Positions 17,901 through 25,581 of a DNA stretch of 64,000 nucleotides are shown piece after piece. This DNA is from JAEXZL01 sp049943125. GTDB taxonomy: Bacteria > Bacillota > Clostridia > Clostridiales > Clostridiaceae. Made by a program: the position numbers and the translations under genes. The stretch's first letter is position 1, and every line of letters begins with the position of its first letter. Under the pieces are notes generated by a model. It ran no database searches. It was not told where the DNA came from and saw only the letters and a program-made list of their open reading frames with translations. The DNA is taken from contig NZ_CP188040.1 of the NCBI RefSeq assembly GCF_049943125.1, positions 124,001-188,000 of the forward strand, given 5' to 3'.

Positions 17901-19752
17901 CAAGAAAATCTATCTGTTCTGCCTTATCTCTAGCATAAGTAAATGCATCCTTCACAGTACCAGAACCATCTGAATAGCTTGTATGGGAATGAATTTGTCC
18001 GAAGAATACCCCATACTTATCATTTTCTCTTAAAGTAAAGCTTAAGGTAGTAATTTCACTTTCACTATATCCTGCTTTTGTAGCCTTAACCTTTATATTT
18101 ACAGGAAGAGTCTCTAGAGTAATTCCTTCCTTGGCATTGTACTCCTTCCAAGTAACCCCATCATCCATAGAATAATAAATAGCAGCTTCCTCTGTATCAG
18201 TAGCAAGAGTTACCTTAGTATTAAGAGCTACGGCACCTCCATTAGGCATTGAGTTTACTGAAGCAACCTTTAGCTGCTGATATTTCTGAGTAATTATCGG
18301 ACTATTGGTCATTCCACTTTTTGAAGCATATGACTTAACCTCTGCTGGTAATACTGTAAGCTTAGGCTTAACATTACTATCATAAAGCTTATACTCTTCA
18401 CCATTTATGGAATAGTAAATCTTAGCCCCTCCAGTTTCTGAGGTCAGCGTAAGCTCTTGTCCTAATATAACCTCTCCTCCAGTAGGGGTTATTACAGGGA
18501 TTTTTACAATATCAGAAGAGTTAACAGGACTTCCTGTAATCTTTACTTCATTTAAATAGTTCGTTCCTCCTGATTGTATACTCTCTCCTTTGATAGAGAT
18601 ATTGTCAGCAACAGCAAGCCTTATATAAAGAGTTGATGAATTTGCTGCCTCTGTTGGTAAAGCAGCAGAAAAGCTCTGATATTCTCCATCCTTTGTTATG
18701 GAAAATTTATTTCCTGTATCAACAAAGTCTACTCCTGTGGTACTATAAAGAACCTTAAAATTCTTGGGACCAGTTTTTGACCCCCTAATCTTTAAAGAGA
18801 AATTAATATTTCCAAATAAAGATGAGCTGAGCTTGAACTGATAATAGTCTCCTACTGAAAATCCCGAAGAGCCTATATAATTTGAAGTGCTATAAGCAGG
18901 AATAACATTAGTTCCTCCTCTATTAAGGGTAAGCTCCACAGACTTATCCATGTAATCGTTATCTTCGTTCTTATCACCATAAACTATAGTTGTTGTTGGA
19001 GCCTTAGTACCGGCCCACTTACCTAAGGTCATAGTCTCTACCGGATCCTCAGAGCCCCCAACGAGCCTTACATCCTCAGCCTTAGCAACTCTCAGCTGAG
19101 CAGCATTATAGGCACCAACCACAGCATATATATCTACTACATCATCCTTTTTAATTCCGCTAAGAGTTGGAAGTCTATATATATTTATTGATGTGCTTCC
19201 CTGTGTTAAAGGGGTATTTCCAGAATTATTAATTTCCCCAATAGTAGCCCCTTCTATTAAAACCCTTTGGGATTGATAGAATTTAGTACCACTAGTATAG
19301 TCCTTAAGGAGATCATCAATAGTAACTTTGATAGATGGAAGAGCAGAAGTACCTACCTTCTCATAGCTATCTGTCTCTGCGAGTTCAATGAGGCCGTTGT
19401 ATACAGCCCTTTTACCAGTGATTTTAATAACATCACCAATGGAAATCCCAGCCTGCTTGTCCTTGTTGAAGTAAATGTCTATACCTCCTGTACTATCCTG
19501 AATATATACATTTCCTCCATCTATAAAGGTTACAGTTCCCTGCACAGTGAACTGCTGTCCATTTGTTCCTGCCTTAGCTTCAGCAATAGTTGCTATTTCC
19601 ATCTCAGCAATAGCTTCATTAGCTGTTGCCTCAACAGTAGATTTCCCTTCCTCTTCCGCAGTGGCTAGTACAATGTTCATATCTGTCATCAGTCCCAATA
19701 ACATCACCACTGTAATAAGCCAGGAAAGAAGTCTGAATTTCTTTTTCTTCAT
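14992..19752 (-). CDS. Cell-wall-anchored multidomain protein with PHP phosphoesterase (CehA/McbA-like) domain
   Basis: A 1586-residue surface protein. A signal peptide covers about residues 1-31. OB-fold-like segments of the YhcR type follow (about 52-135 and 140-230), then a carbohydrate-binding-like beta domain (about 240-407). Two chitobiase-C-like repeats come next (about 418-490 and 502-572). A PHP metallo-phosphoesterase domain begins with HSHTSYSDG (588-596) and includes AVTDHSNSF. Beta domains, a DUF4350/glutamine-amidotransferase-like segment and another pair of OB folds precede a Pro/Glu-rich linker. The C-terminus is SPKTGD, a hydrophobic helix and a KKREGSLKN tail, i.e. a sortase signal of the (S/N)PxTG kind known in clostridia. 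It may hydrolyse extracellular phosphoesters or nucleic acid, but the substrate is unknown. No sortase gene is in the window. Confidence 0.88.
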   Translation of the reverse strand: MKKKKFRLLSWLITVVMLLGLMTDMNIVLATAEEEGKSTVEATANEAIAEMEIATIAEAKAGTNGQQFTVQGTVTFIDGGNVYIQDSTGGIDIYFNKDKQAGISIGDVIKITGKRAVYNGLIELAETDSYEKVGTSALPSIKVTIDDLLKDYTSGTKFYQSQRVLIEGATIGEINNSGNTPLTQGSTSINIYRLPTLSGIKKDDVVDIYAVVGAYNAAQLRVAKAEDVRLVGGSEDPVETMTLGKWAGTKAPTTTIVYGDKNEDNDYMDKSVELTLNRGGTNVIPAYSTSNYIGSSGFSVGDYYQFKLSSSLFGNINFSLKIRGSKTGPKNFKVLYSTTGVDFVDTGNKFSITKDGEYQSFSAALPTEAANSSTLYIRLAVADNISIKGESIQSGGTNYLNEVKITGSPVNSSDIVKIPVITPTGGEVILGQELTLTSETGGAKIYYSINGEEYKLYDSNVKPKLTVLPAEVKSYASKSGMTNSPIITQKYQQLKVASVNSMPNGGAVALNTKVTLATDTEEAAIYYSMDDGVTWKEYNAKEGITLETLPVNIKVKATKAGYSESEITTLSFTLRENDKYGVFFGQIHSHTSYSDGSGTVKDAFTYARDKAEQIDFLAVTDHSNSFDNEASASIADGSMSKEWVEGHRLADEFTNEGFVGIYGYEMTWSNGTGHMNTYNTKGFQSRTQSAYSNFATGLKKYYDTLKTDTGSLSQFNHPGETFGTFQDFGNYDENIDKLITMIEVGNGEGAIGSSGYFRSYDYYIKALDKGWHLAPTNNQDNHKGKWGDANTGRTVALLDNLNREEIYSAMRNMRIYATEDNDLSIYYTLNDNIMGTILPEGAVGATAKIKVDLKDPTDSKIGLVEVVVNGGLVADKATVDSKEKTVEFSVPEEYSYYFIRVTQPDGEIAVTAPVWVGEVEAAGISDLSTDTYLPVKNEAVDLDISLYNNEASPLVIESLEFKIGDTVIKKVDLKEEKLEKVDSMKTSDYTFNYTHNNAGKVEITAVLKGTINGIAKQYQKTLSLKYVPQEMVTRIIVDGSHSNDYVTGYYGGNMGNFSRVAADYSAQVEIIQDKLTAEDLKDADLLIVSAPARKTGTFDNKDYKPQHFSEEFIALVKGFADKGGTVILCGLADYQDTSDGQSSIEINKILSALGATSRINSDQMTDDVSNGGQSYRLYFTNFNSNSPFTKGIVAEQKYSAYSGSSIILNPEAVASGKVEYLIKGHPTTYVNNTKSFGGNFTNVEKGNVIALAREVLPNGSNVFVSGTVFMSNFEVAYEMDNIWDLPYSNKTIMENILKSVKSELEISTIKEAREGKIGDVFAVEGIVTAGTDNEKNTFFDAIYIEDDTAGITIFPYAEKGLKLGTKVKVIGYVDQYQGDKELQVIDVEILDKDNLKPKEAKKVSIKESMDYEAFGGSLLKVEGKISEIIPGSNSVISNIRIKDNEGNISNIFIDGYIGSGTTGEYLKTGAFKVGDTISAIGLLYLHPEGESEDSVPCLRVRNTDEIVLITEATPEEPEEPGDPEEPGNPQEPGKPQEPQKPQKPNKPESPKTGDQMPYGYIILGVVALGAAAVLIVTKKREGSLKN

Positions 19753-19850
19753 ATTTATTACCCCCTATAATCTTCTCATTGTAATTATATTAATAGAAAT
19801 TAAATACAATAACTCATATTAATATTTATTAAACAAGAAAATCTGTAAGG

Positions 19851-19878
19851 CAAAAAAAAGCCAGGCTGTAAGCCTGAC
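19851..19878 (-). terminator. Terminator after groEL
   Basis: Minus-strand stem GTCAGGC/GCCTGGC (19872-19878 with 19860-19866, one G-U) followed by eight T residues, 20 nt after the groEL stop. Confidence 0.9.
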
Positions 19879-19897
19879 TTTTCCAAAGTCTTTTATT

Positions 19898-21520
19898 TTA
19901 GTACATTCCGTCCATTCCACCTGGAGCTGCCATTGGAGCTGGATTCTTTTCTGGGATATCAACTACTGCTGCTTCTGTAGTTAAGAAGGTAGAAGCAACG
20001 GAAGCTGCATTTTGAAGTGCTGAACGAGTAACCTTAGTTGGGTCCACGATACCAGCTTTAATCATGTTAACATATTTATCAGCTCTAGCATCATAGCCTA
20101 TGCCTACTTCGCTGTTCTTGATCTTGTCAATTACTACTGAGCCTTCCACACCTGCATTAGCAGCTATCTGCTTAACTGGATATTCAAGAGCTCTTACCAC
20201 GATATTGATACCAACCTGAGTATCAGCATCCTCTGAAGTTAAAGCTGCAACCTCATTCATTACATTTACATAAGCAGTTCCACCACCAGGTACTATACCT
20301 TCTTCTACTGCTGCCTTTGTAGCTGCAAGAGCATCCTCTATTCTAAGCTTCTTTTCCTTAAGCTCTGTTTCAGTAGCAGCACCAACCTTGATTACTGCAA
20401 CTCCACCAGCAAGCTTAGCTAATCTTTCTTGAAGCTTTTCTCTATCGAATTCAGAAGTTGTTTCTTCTATCTGGCTCTTTATCATAGAAACTCTGTTATG
20501 AATTTCTGTTCTATCGCCTCTGCCATTAACTATAACAGTATTTTCCTTAGTAACCTTTATGCTATCTGCCTGACCTAGCATATCTATAGTAGCTTCCTTA
20601 AGGTCATAGCCAAGCTCCTCAGAAATTACTGTACCACCTGTTAATACAGCTATATCCTGAAGCATTTCTTTTCTTCTATCACCAAAGCCTGGAGCCTTAA
20701 CAGCTACGCAGTGGAAGGTTCCTCTTAGCTTATTAACTACTAATGTAGCTAAAGCTTCTCCTTCTACATCTTCTGCTATGATAAGAAGCTTCTTACCAGA
20801 TTGAACGATTTGTTCAAGAACAGGAAGGATTTCCTGGATGTTTGATATCTTCTTATCTGTAATAAGTATATATGGATTTTCAAATACTGCTTCCATCTTT
20901 TCAGTATCAGTTACCATGTAAGCTGATAGATAGCCTCTGTCAAACTGCATTCCTTCAACTACATCTAGCTCTGTGCCCATGGATTTAGATTCTTCTACAG
21001 TGATAACGCCTTCGTTTCCAACCTTCTCCATAGCATCAGATATAAGCTTACCTATCTCTTCATCAGAAGCGGATACAGCAGCAACTCTAGCTATATCTTC
21101 TTTTCCTTCTATTGGTCTTGATATATTCTTTATACCTTCAACAGCCTTATCTACAGCCATCTTAATACCGTTTCTAACCTGCATTGGGTTAGCACCAGCA
21201 GTAACATTCTTTAAGCCTTCTCTGATTATTGCTTGAGCAAGTAATGTAGCTGTAGTTGTTCCATCACCAGCAACATCATTTGTCTTGGTAGCAACTTCCT
21301 TAACAAGCTGTGCTCCCATGTTCTCAAATTGATCCTCTAGCTCAATTTCTCTAGCTATAGTAACACCATCATTAGTTATAAGTGGTGAACCGAATTTTTT
21401 ATCTAATATAACATTTCTTCCCTTAGGTCCTAAAGTAACCTTTACTACATCAGCTAGCTGGTCTACACCGCTCTGCATAGCTCTTCTTGCTTCTTCACTG
21501 AATTTAATCATCTTAGCCAT
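19898..21520 (-). CDS. groEL: Chaperonin GroEL (60 kDa, Hsp60)
   Basis: A 540-residue ATP-dependent chaperonin forming the tetradecameric folding chamber. It has the ATP-binding GPKGRNVILDKKFG, the signature GDGTTTATLLAQAI, the apical residues typical of the family, and the C-terminal GGM tail (PGGMDGMY). It lies 22 nt after groES in one transcript. The CIRCE element upstream of groES places the pair under the HrcA heat-shock repressor. Confidence 0.99.
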   Translation of the reverse strand: MAKMIKFSEEARRAMQSGVDQLADVVKVTLGPKGRNVILDKKFGSPLITNDGVTIAREIELEDQFENMGAQLVKEVATKTNDVAGDGTTTATLLAQAIIREGLKNVTAGANPMQVRNGIKMAVDKAVEGIKNISRPIEGKEDIARVAAVSASDEEIGKLISDAMEKVGNEGVITVEESKSMGTELDVVEGMQFDRGYLSAYMVTDTEKMEAVFENPYILITDKKISNIQEILPVLEQIVQSGKKLLIIAEDVEGEALATLVVNKLRGTFHCVAVKAPGFGDRRKEMLQDIAVLTGGTVISEELGYDLKEATIDMLGQADSIKVTKENTVIVNGRGDRTEIHNRVSMIKSQIEETTSEFDREKLQERLAKLAGGVAVIKVGAATETELKEKKLRIEDALAATKAAVEEGIVPGGGTAYVNVMNEVAALTSEDADTQVGINIVVRALEYPVKQIAANAGVEGSVVIDKIKNSEVGIGYDARADKYVNMIKAGIVDPTKVTRSALQNAASVASTFLTTEAAVVDIPEKNPAPMAAPGGMDGMY

Positions 21521-21542
21521 ATTCTTCTACCTCCTAGTATAT

Positions 21543-21827
21543 TTATTCTACTACTGCTAATATGTCGTCTTGCTTAAGGATGATATATTCTTCCTCACCC
21601 ATCTTAACTTCTGTTCCCGCATATTTGGAGTATAATACCTTATCTCCTACCTTAACTTCCATTTCAATAGTCTTTCCATCTTCTACCTTACCAGGTCCTA
21701 CAGCTACAACCTCAGCCTCCTGTGGTCTTTCCTTTGCTGATCCTGTTAAAACTATTCCGCTCTTTGTCTTTTCTTCTGCTTCCAATCTTTTGATTACTAC
21801 TCTGTCACCAAGTGGTCTAATATTCAA
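21543..21827 (-). CDS. groES: Co-chaperonin GroES (10 kDa)
   Basis: A 94-residue lid protein of GroEL. It has the N-terminal IRPLGDRVVIKRLEAEE, the mobile loop KTKSGIVLTGSAKERPQ, and the C-terminal EYIILKQDDILAV. The start is TTG with AGGAGGGG 6 nt upstream; no ATG in frame fits the conserved N-terminus. First gene of the groESL operon, controlled by CIRCE. Confidence 0.99.
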   Translation of the reverse strand: MNIRPLGDRVVIKRLEAEEKTKSGIVLTGSAKERPQEAEVVAVGPGKVEDGKTIEMEVKVGDKVLYSKYAGTEVKMGEEEYIILKQDDILAVVE

Positions 21828-21883
21828 TTAAAACCCCTCCTTATAATATATTTATATTATTATTTACCTTTTATGATTTCTTG

Positions 21884-21910
21884 TTAGCACTCAATACTAT
21901 TGAGTGCTAA
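21884..21910 (-). promoter_or_regulatory. CIRCE operator (HrcA binding site) of groESL
   Basis: Perfect inverted repeat TTAGCACTC-N9-GAGTGCTAA, identical to the CIRCE consensus, 57 nt upstream of groES. A sigma-A-like promoter lies just upstream on the minus strand: TTGAAA (21944-21949), 17 nt, TATTAT (21921-21926). HrcA bound here would block the transcription start. Confidence 0.97.
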
Positions 21911-22139
21911 TACAATTATTATAATAATAAAAGAATAAATAGATTTCAACTAATAATAGAAATGTAAATAGTTATTTTTTGGCGATTACAACCTGTTAAT
22001 GCGGTTTAATTAAGTATTGCTCAATATCTCGCTAATTTGCTTTTATTTTCTGTAAATTATTTTTTCTAGTAAATTTTAAAGGGTTATTCTATAATTTACC
22101 TATATCACCTATATATCATACCCTATAAAGGAAGTGTTT

Positions 22140-22808
22140 ATGATGAGTTTTTTAAAAGTTACCAAAAGATTTAAAATATCCACCATTATAATGGGATTGG
22201 CCCTGGCAATCTTCATCCTTGGCTTCTCTGTAAAATTTGTATTGAACTTTACTCCCCTTTATTCCTTTGATATATCCTATCTGTCTATAGATGAAAGGGT
22301 TGGCATGAGCAAGGAAGCACTATTAGAAAATTATAAAACAGTAGTTAATTATATAGAAAGCCCTTTTATCGATAAGCTTGTTTTCCCTGATTTCCCCATG
22401 TCTAGAGAAGGAGAAATACACTTTTATGAGGTAAAGGAAATATTTAATAAATTTGATATTTTATTTTACGGAAGCTTAATTGTCCTCGCAGCCCTTATTC
22501 TTTATAGAAAAAAGAAGAGGATTAAGGATTACAGCTATTTAAAGGTAGGAGCTTACTTAAGCCTCATACTGCCACTGGTGCTGGCCTTACCCTTTGCAGT
22601 GAATTTCAGCAGGGCTTTTGTGATTTTTCATGAGCTGTTCTTTGATAATGACTACTGGATCTTCGATCCTGCCACTGATCCAATAATCCTAGCGCTGCCC
22701 GAAGAGTTTTTCTTCCACTGCGCACTGGTAATCCTGGCAGTTCTTATCCTAGGCTTTATTGCCTCTATAACGCTCTACAAGAGACTTAATAAGGCCAATA
22801 AGGCATAA
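22140..22808 (+). CDS. DUF1461 (TIGR01906-type) integral membrane protein
   Basis: A 222-residue membrane protein with four predicted helices: near residues 13-33, 103-120, 128-150 and 190-210. The extracellular part before the last helix has the family pattern FHELFFDNDYWIF, then DPATDPIILALPEEFF. The family is widespread in low-GC Gram-positives and its function is not known. The ATG at 22140 is preferred over a GTG at 22134 because AAAGGAAG then sits at normal spacing. It stands alone. The 21911-22139 gap holds the groES promoter and this gene's promoter, and nothing else I can name. Confidence 0.82.
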   Translation: MMSFLKVTKRFKISTIIMGLALAIFILGFSVKFVLNFTPLYSFDISYLSIDERVGMSKEALLENYKTVVNYIESPFIDKLVFPDFPMSREGEIHFYEVKEIFNKFDILFYGSLIVLAALILYRKKKRIKDYSYLKVGAYLSLILPLVLALPFAVNFSRAFVIFHELFFDNDYWIFDPATDPIILALPEEFFFHCALVILAVLILGFIASITLYKRLNKANKA

Positions 22809-22812
22809 GCTA

Positions 22813-22860
22813 GCTCCAAGAAGCATAAGGGCTATATAACCCCTTACAGCTTCTTGGAGC
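22813..22860. terminator. Long hairpin between convergent genes (putative bidirectional terminator)
   Basis: Perfect 12-bp stem GCTCCAAGAAGC/GCTTCTTGGAGC, extended inward by TAAGGG/CCCTTA. It lies just after the DUF1461 stop and before the convergent TVP38 stop. No strong T-run follows on either strand, so termination is plausible but not certain. Confidence 0.6.
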
Positions 22861-22883
22861 CTTATCACAGGTTTGTTCTTTAA

Positions 22884-23576
22884 TTATTTTCTTGTGATAT
22901 CCTGAATAATCCTTCGGCCATAAAAGACTCCAATAATAAAGAGTACAGACATAACCACGGCGATGACAATAAGCATAGGAAGATTATCCAAATCAAGCTT
23001 TTCTCCAAAATATAAGGAAATTATAAGAGCAGGTAGCCGTCCTAAGGTGGAGTATAAGACAAAGCTTTTAAAGGTTATCTGAGAGATACCGCAGATGTAG
23101 CCCAGTATATCTTTGGGGATTCCTGGAATAAGATATAGAAAGAATACAACTCCTTTGAGCCTTTTTATATCCTTCTCTTCTTCTCCTAGGGCTTCCAGCT
23201 TTTCTAGTATCCATATATTATTTTTAGATAATATTTTATGTACAAACTTCCTACCGAGGCTGTGGGCAATGATATAGGTCAGGGAGCTTCCTATTATTAT
23301 ACCTAATATTGATAAAGCTCCTCCCAGAAGAGTTCCAAATATATATCCCCCTGCTATCTGGATGATTTCTCCAGGGATAAAAAATATAATTATCTGCATG
23401 ATTTGAAGAGCAAGATATACCAGAGAGCTATAATGTCCATAGCCTAAAACAAAGTTCCTTACCTCATCCGGTGTCTTAAAAATCCCATAGTTTTTATATA
23501 TGTATAAATATCCTGCAACAGCTAATATTCCAAGAAATATATATAAAATATATTTAGCTTTTTTTCCTCTAACCAT
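22884..23576 (-). CDS. TVP38/TMEM64 (DedA-like, VTT domain) membrane protein
   Basis: A 230-residue polytopic protein of the VTT/SNARE-associated family, related to DedA transporters implicated in lipid flipping. The first signature is FIPGEIIQIAGGYIFGTLLG. The second is YLIPGIPKDILGYICGI, with the re-entrant Gly/Pro motifs typical of the family. There are five to six hydrophobic segments. The start ATG follows CGTGGGGGCAAT. Monocistronic; its substrate cannot be read from sequence. Confidence 0.88.
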   Translation of the reverse strand: MVRGKKAKYILYIFLGILAVAGYLYIYKNYGIFKTPDEVRNFVLGYGHYSSLVYLALQIMQIIIFFIPGEIIQIAGGYIFGTLLGGALSILGIIIGSSLTYIIAHSLGRKFVHKILSKNNIWILEKLEALGEEEKDIKRLKGVVFFLYLIPGIPKDILGYICGISQITFKSFVLYSTLGRLPALIISLYFGEKLDLDNLPMLIVIAVVMSVLFIIGVFYGRRIIQDITRK

Positions 23577-23630
23577 ATTGCCCCCACGAACTGTTTTTAT
23601 TTAAATTATATCATTTTTCTACAAAATTAA

Positions 23631-23656
23631 AACATGCAGCACCAGGGCTGCATGTT
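23631..23656 (-). terminator. Terminator after the hydrogenase gene
   Basis: Perfect 10-bp stem AACATGCAGC/GCTGCATGTT with a 6-nt loop; on the minus strand it is followed by TTAATTTTG. Confidence 0.75.
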
Positions 23657-23697
23657 ATTTTTATATTAAATACAATTTAAAAATTTGTAAGCTCCTA

Positions 23698-25191
23698 TTA
23701 TTCTCTATCCAGTTTTATGCTCTTAAAGGCATCAAGCCTTTCATTATCTAGAACGGCCTTTCTTGTTGCCTGAGAGTTATTTTTAGTGAAGGCTCCCTTA
23801 GATTTGTAGATTGGGTTAACTACCGCTGCTCCGTTGATACAGCCTCCTTCACACATCATTCCTTCTATAAAATTCCCCTCTAACCTTCCAGCCTTGGCCA
23901 TGGTCATGGTCTTTTTCAGCTCCTGGGCTCCACTGGCTTTAACTGCCTTAAATTCTATCTCAAGTCCCTTGCCTGCTACAAAGTTTTCAATAGCTGCCGT
24001 AAGTCCACCACCAGCACCAAAGCCTCTTCCAAATACAGAAGCATCATCAATCTCTTCAGCTTCACAATCTGCTGGATTAACCCCATGGGCATCTAAAACA
24101 GCCACAATTTCCTCAAAGGTAAGTACATAATCTACCGCATCCTTTAAGTTACTCTTTGAGGCTTCAGCTTTTTTTGCTGTACATGGTCCTACAAAAACTA
24201 CTTTTGCCTCTGGATCTAAGGATTTTATATATCTACCCGTAGCTATCATTGGGGAAACAGTACCAGATACTCTCTCCACCTGATCAGGAAATTTCTTTTC
24301 TATAAAGCTTAGGAAGCCTGGACAACAGGAGTTAGTCATATACTTGTCTCCTCTTTCCATTCTCTCAACAAATTCCTCTGCCTCGTGAACAGTAACAGCA
24401 TCTGCTCCACAGGCAGCTTCAAACATATCAGCAAAACCAACCTTTTTGAAGGCTGCTTTTATCTGCCCATAGCTTACCTTAGGTCCAAACTGACCTGAAA
24501 GAGCTGGTGCCACTATGGCATACATTTTTCTTTTATGTGTTAATCTCTTTACTACAGGCACTATAAGAGACTTGTCTGATATAGCTCCAAAAGGGCAGTT
24601 AGCCATACAAGAGCCACAGTTTACACAATCCTTTTCTTCTATCTGAGCTTTTCTATCCTCTAAGCTCACCTTTAGTGCTCCTGTAGGACAAGCTACCTTA
24701 CAGGGTCTACATCTCTCTGATATTGCATTATATGGACAAGCTTTCTTACATAAGCCACATTCTTTGCATAACTCTTGATTAATGTATGCTCTTCCCCCTA
24801 CCTTCGATATTGCTTGAGCAGGGCACACCTCGATACATCTATGAGCAAGACATCCTCTACAACCCTCTGTTACATTGAACTTATCTATAGGACATCTATC
24901 ACAGGCTGCGTCTATAACATAGATAATTTGCTCCTCTGGTCTTATATCAGTATATTCATCACTGATATTATCACCGTCAGGCATATAACCAGCAGCTAGC
25001 TTAACTCTCTCCTGAACTATTGCTCTTTCCTTGTATACACAGCAGCGATATTGAGCCTTCTCTCCTGTAATAATTTCATAGGGTACCTTTTCTAAGGATT
25101 CTTTTGTTAAATCATCCTTCATAGCCAAGAGAGCAACGTTTTTTAAAACCTCATGCTTAAGCTTTTTTAATCTAGTTTCAAACTGAATCAT
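23698..25191 (-). CDS. [FeFe] hydrogenase with N-terminal 4Fe-4S clusters (group B-like)
   Basis: A 497-residue enzyme reducing protons to H2 or oxidising H2, probably with ferredoxin. The N-terminal half has several CxxCxxCxxxCP-type motifs (CRGCLAHRCIEVCP, CKECGLCKKACP, CVNCGSCMANCP). The H-cluster motifs are L1 TNSCCPGF, L2 GPCTAKKAEA and L3 MMCEGGCINGA. L3 reads MCEGG where standard group A enzymes have ACPGG, and L2 starts GPC rather than MPC, which points to group B (TIGR04105-type) enzymes. An ATG at 25191 is chosen; a TTG at 25230 has no ribosome-binding site. It stands alone, so its maturases HydEFG must be elsewhere. Confidence 0.9.
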   Translation of the reverse strand: MIQFETRLKKLKHEVLKNVALLAMKDDLTKESLEKVPYEIITGEKAQYRCCVYKERAIVQERVKLAAGYMPDGDNISDEYTDIRPEEQIIYVIDAACDRCPIDKFNVTEGCRGCLAHRCIEVCPAQAISKVGGRAYINQELCKECGLCKKACPYNAISERCRPCKVACPTGALKVSLEDRKAQIEEKDCVNCGSCMANCPFGAISDKSLIVPVVKRLTHKRKMYAIVAPALSGQFGPKVSYGQIKAAFKKVGFADMFEAACGADAVTVHEAEEFVERMERGDKYMTNSCCPGFLSFIEKKFPDQVERVSGTVSPMIATGRYIKSLDPEAKVVFVGPCTAKKAEASKSNLKDAVDYVLTFEEIVAVLDAHGVNPADCEAEEIDDASVFGRGFGAGGGLTAAIENFVAGKGLEIEFKAVKASGAQELKKTMTMAKAGRLEGNFIEGMMCEGGCINGAAVVNPIYKSKGAFTKNNSQATRKAVLDNERLDAFKSIKLDRE

Positions 25192-25436
25192 TTTATCCCA
25201 CTCTCCCATTTCATAAGATATATTTATCAAATAAAACTATAACCTCATAACACTTGCTAAAACCATAATTATTATACCATATTTAGTTATTTCTCTAACG
25301 TTTTGTAAATTTTCACACTATTCTAAAGATAAACATTTACATAGGCATATTTATTGCATTTTGATAACTTATAAAAGAAAATACGCTTAAAATTATTCTT
25401 TATTTATAGATAAAAAGCATCTATTAATAACCTATT

Positions 25437-25469
25437 ATTTTAACATGCTTTTATAATATATGTTAAAAT
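25437..25469. repeat. 10-bp perfect inverted repeat, possible operator upstream of the hydrogenase
   Basis: ATTTTAACAT (25437-25446) and ATGTTAAAAT (25460-25469) are exact inverted copies, 23 bp centre to centre, about 245 nt upstream of the hydrogenase start. No T-run follows, so it is not a terminator. The rest of the 390-nt gap (25192-25581) is AT-rich and holds the hydrogenase promoter region and the terminator of the glycosylase gene. Confidence 0.4.
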
Positions 25470-25490
25470 ATTATGCATAAATCAGAAAAA

Positions 25491-25523
25491 AGTTAATGGA
25501 AGCCATCCAGGCTTCCATTAACT
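25491..25523. terminator. Strong bidirectional terminator after the glycosylase gene
   Basis: Perfect 14-bp stem (25491-25504 with 25510-25523) with a 5-nt loop, flanked by A6 on the left and T6 on the right, so it can act on both strands. It serves the glycosylase gene on the minus strand. Confidence 0.9.
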
Positions 25524-25581
25524 TTTTTATTTTACTATTTCAACTTCATTTTTTTAAAAAACAATGTAACAAAAAATAAGA

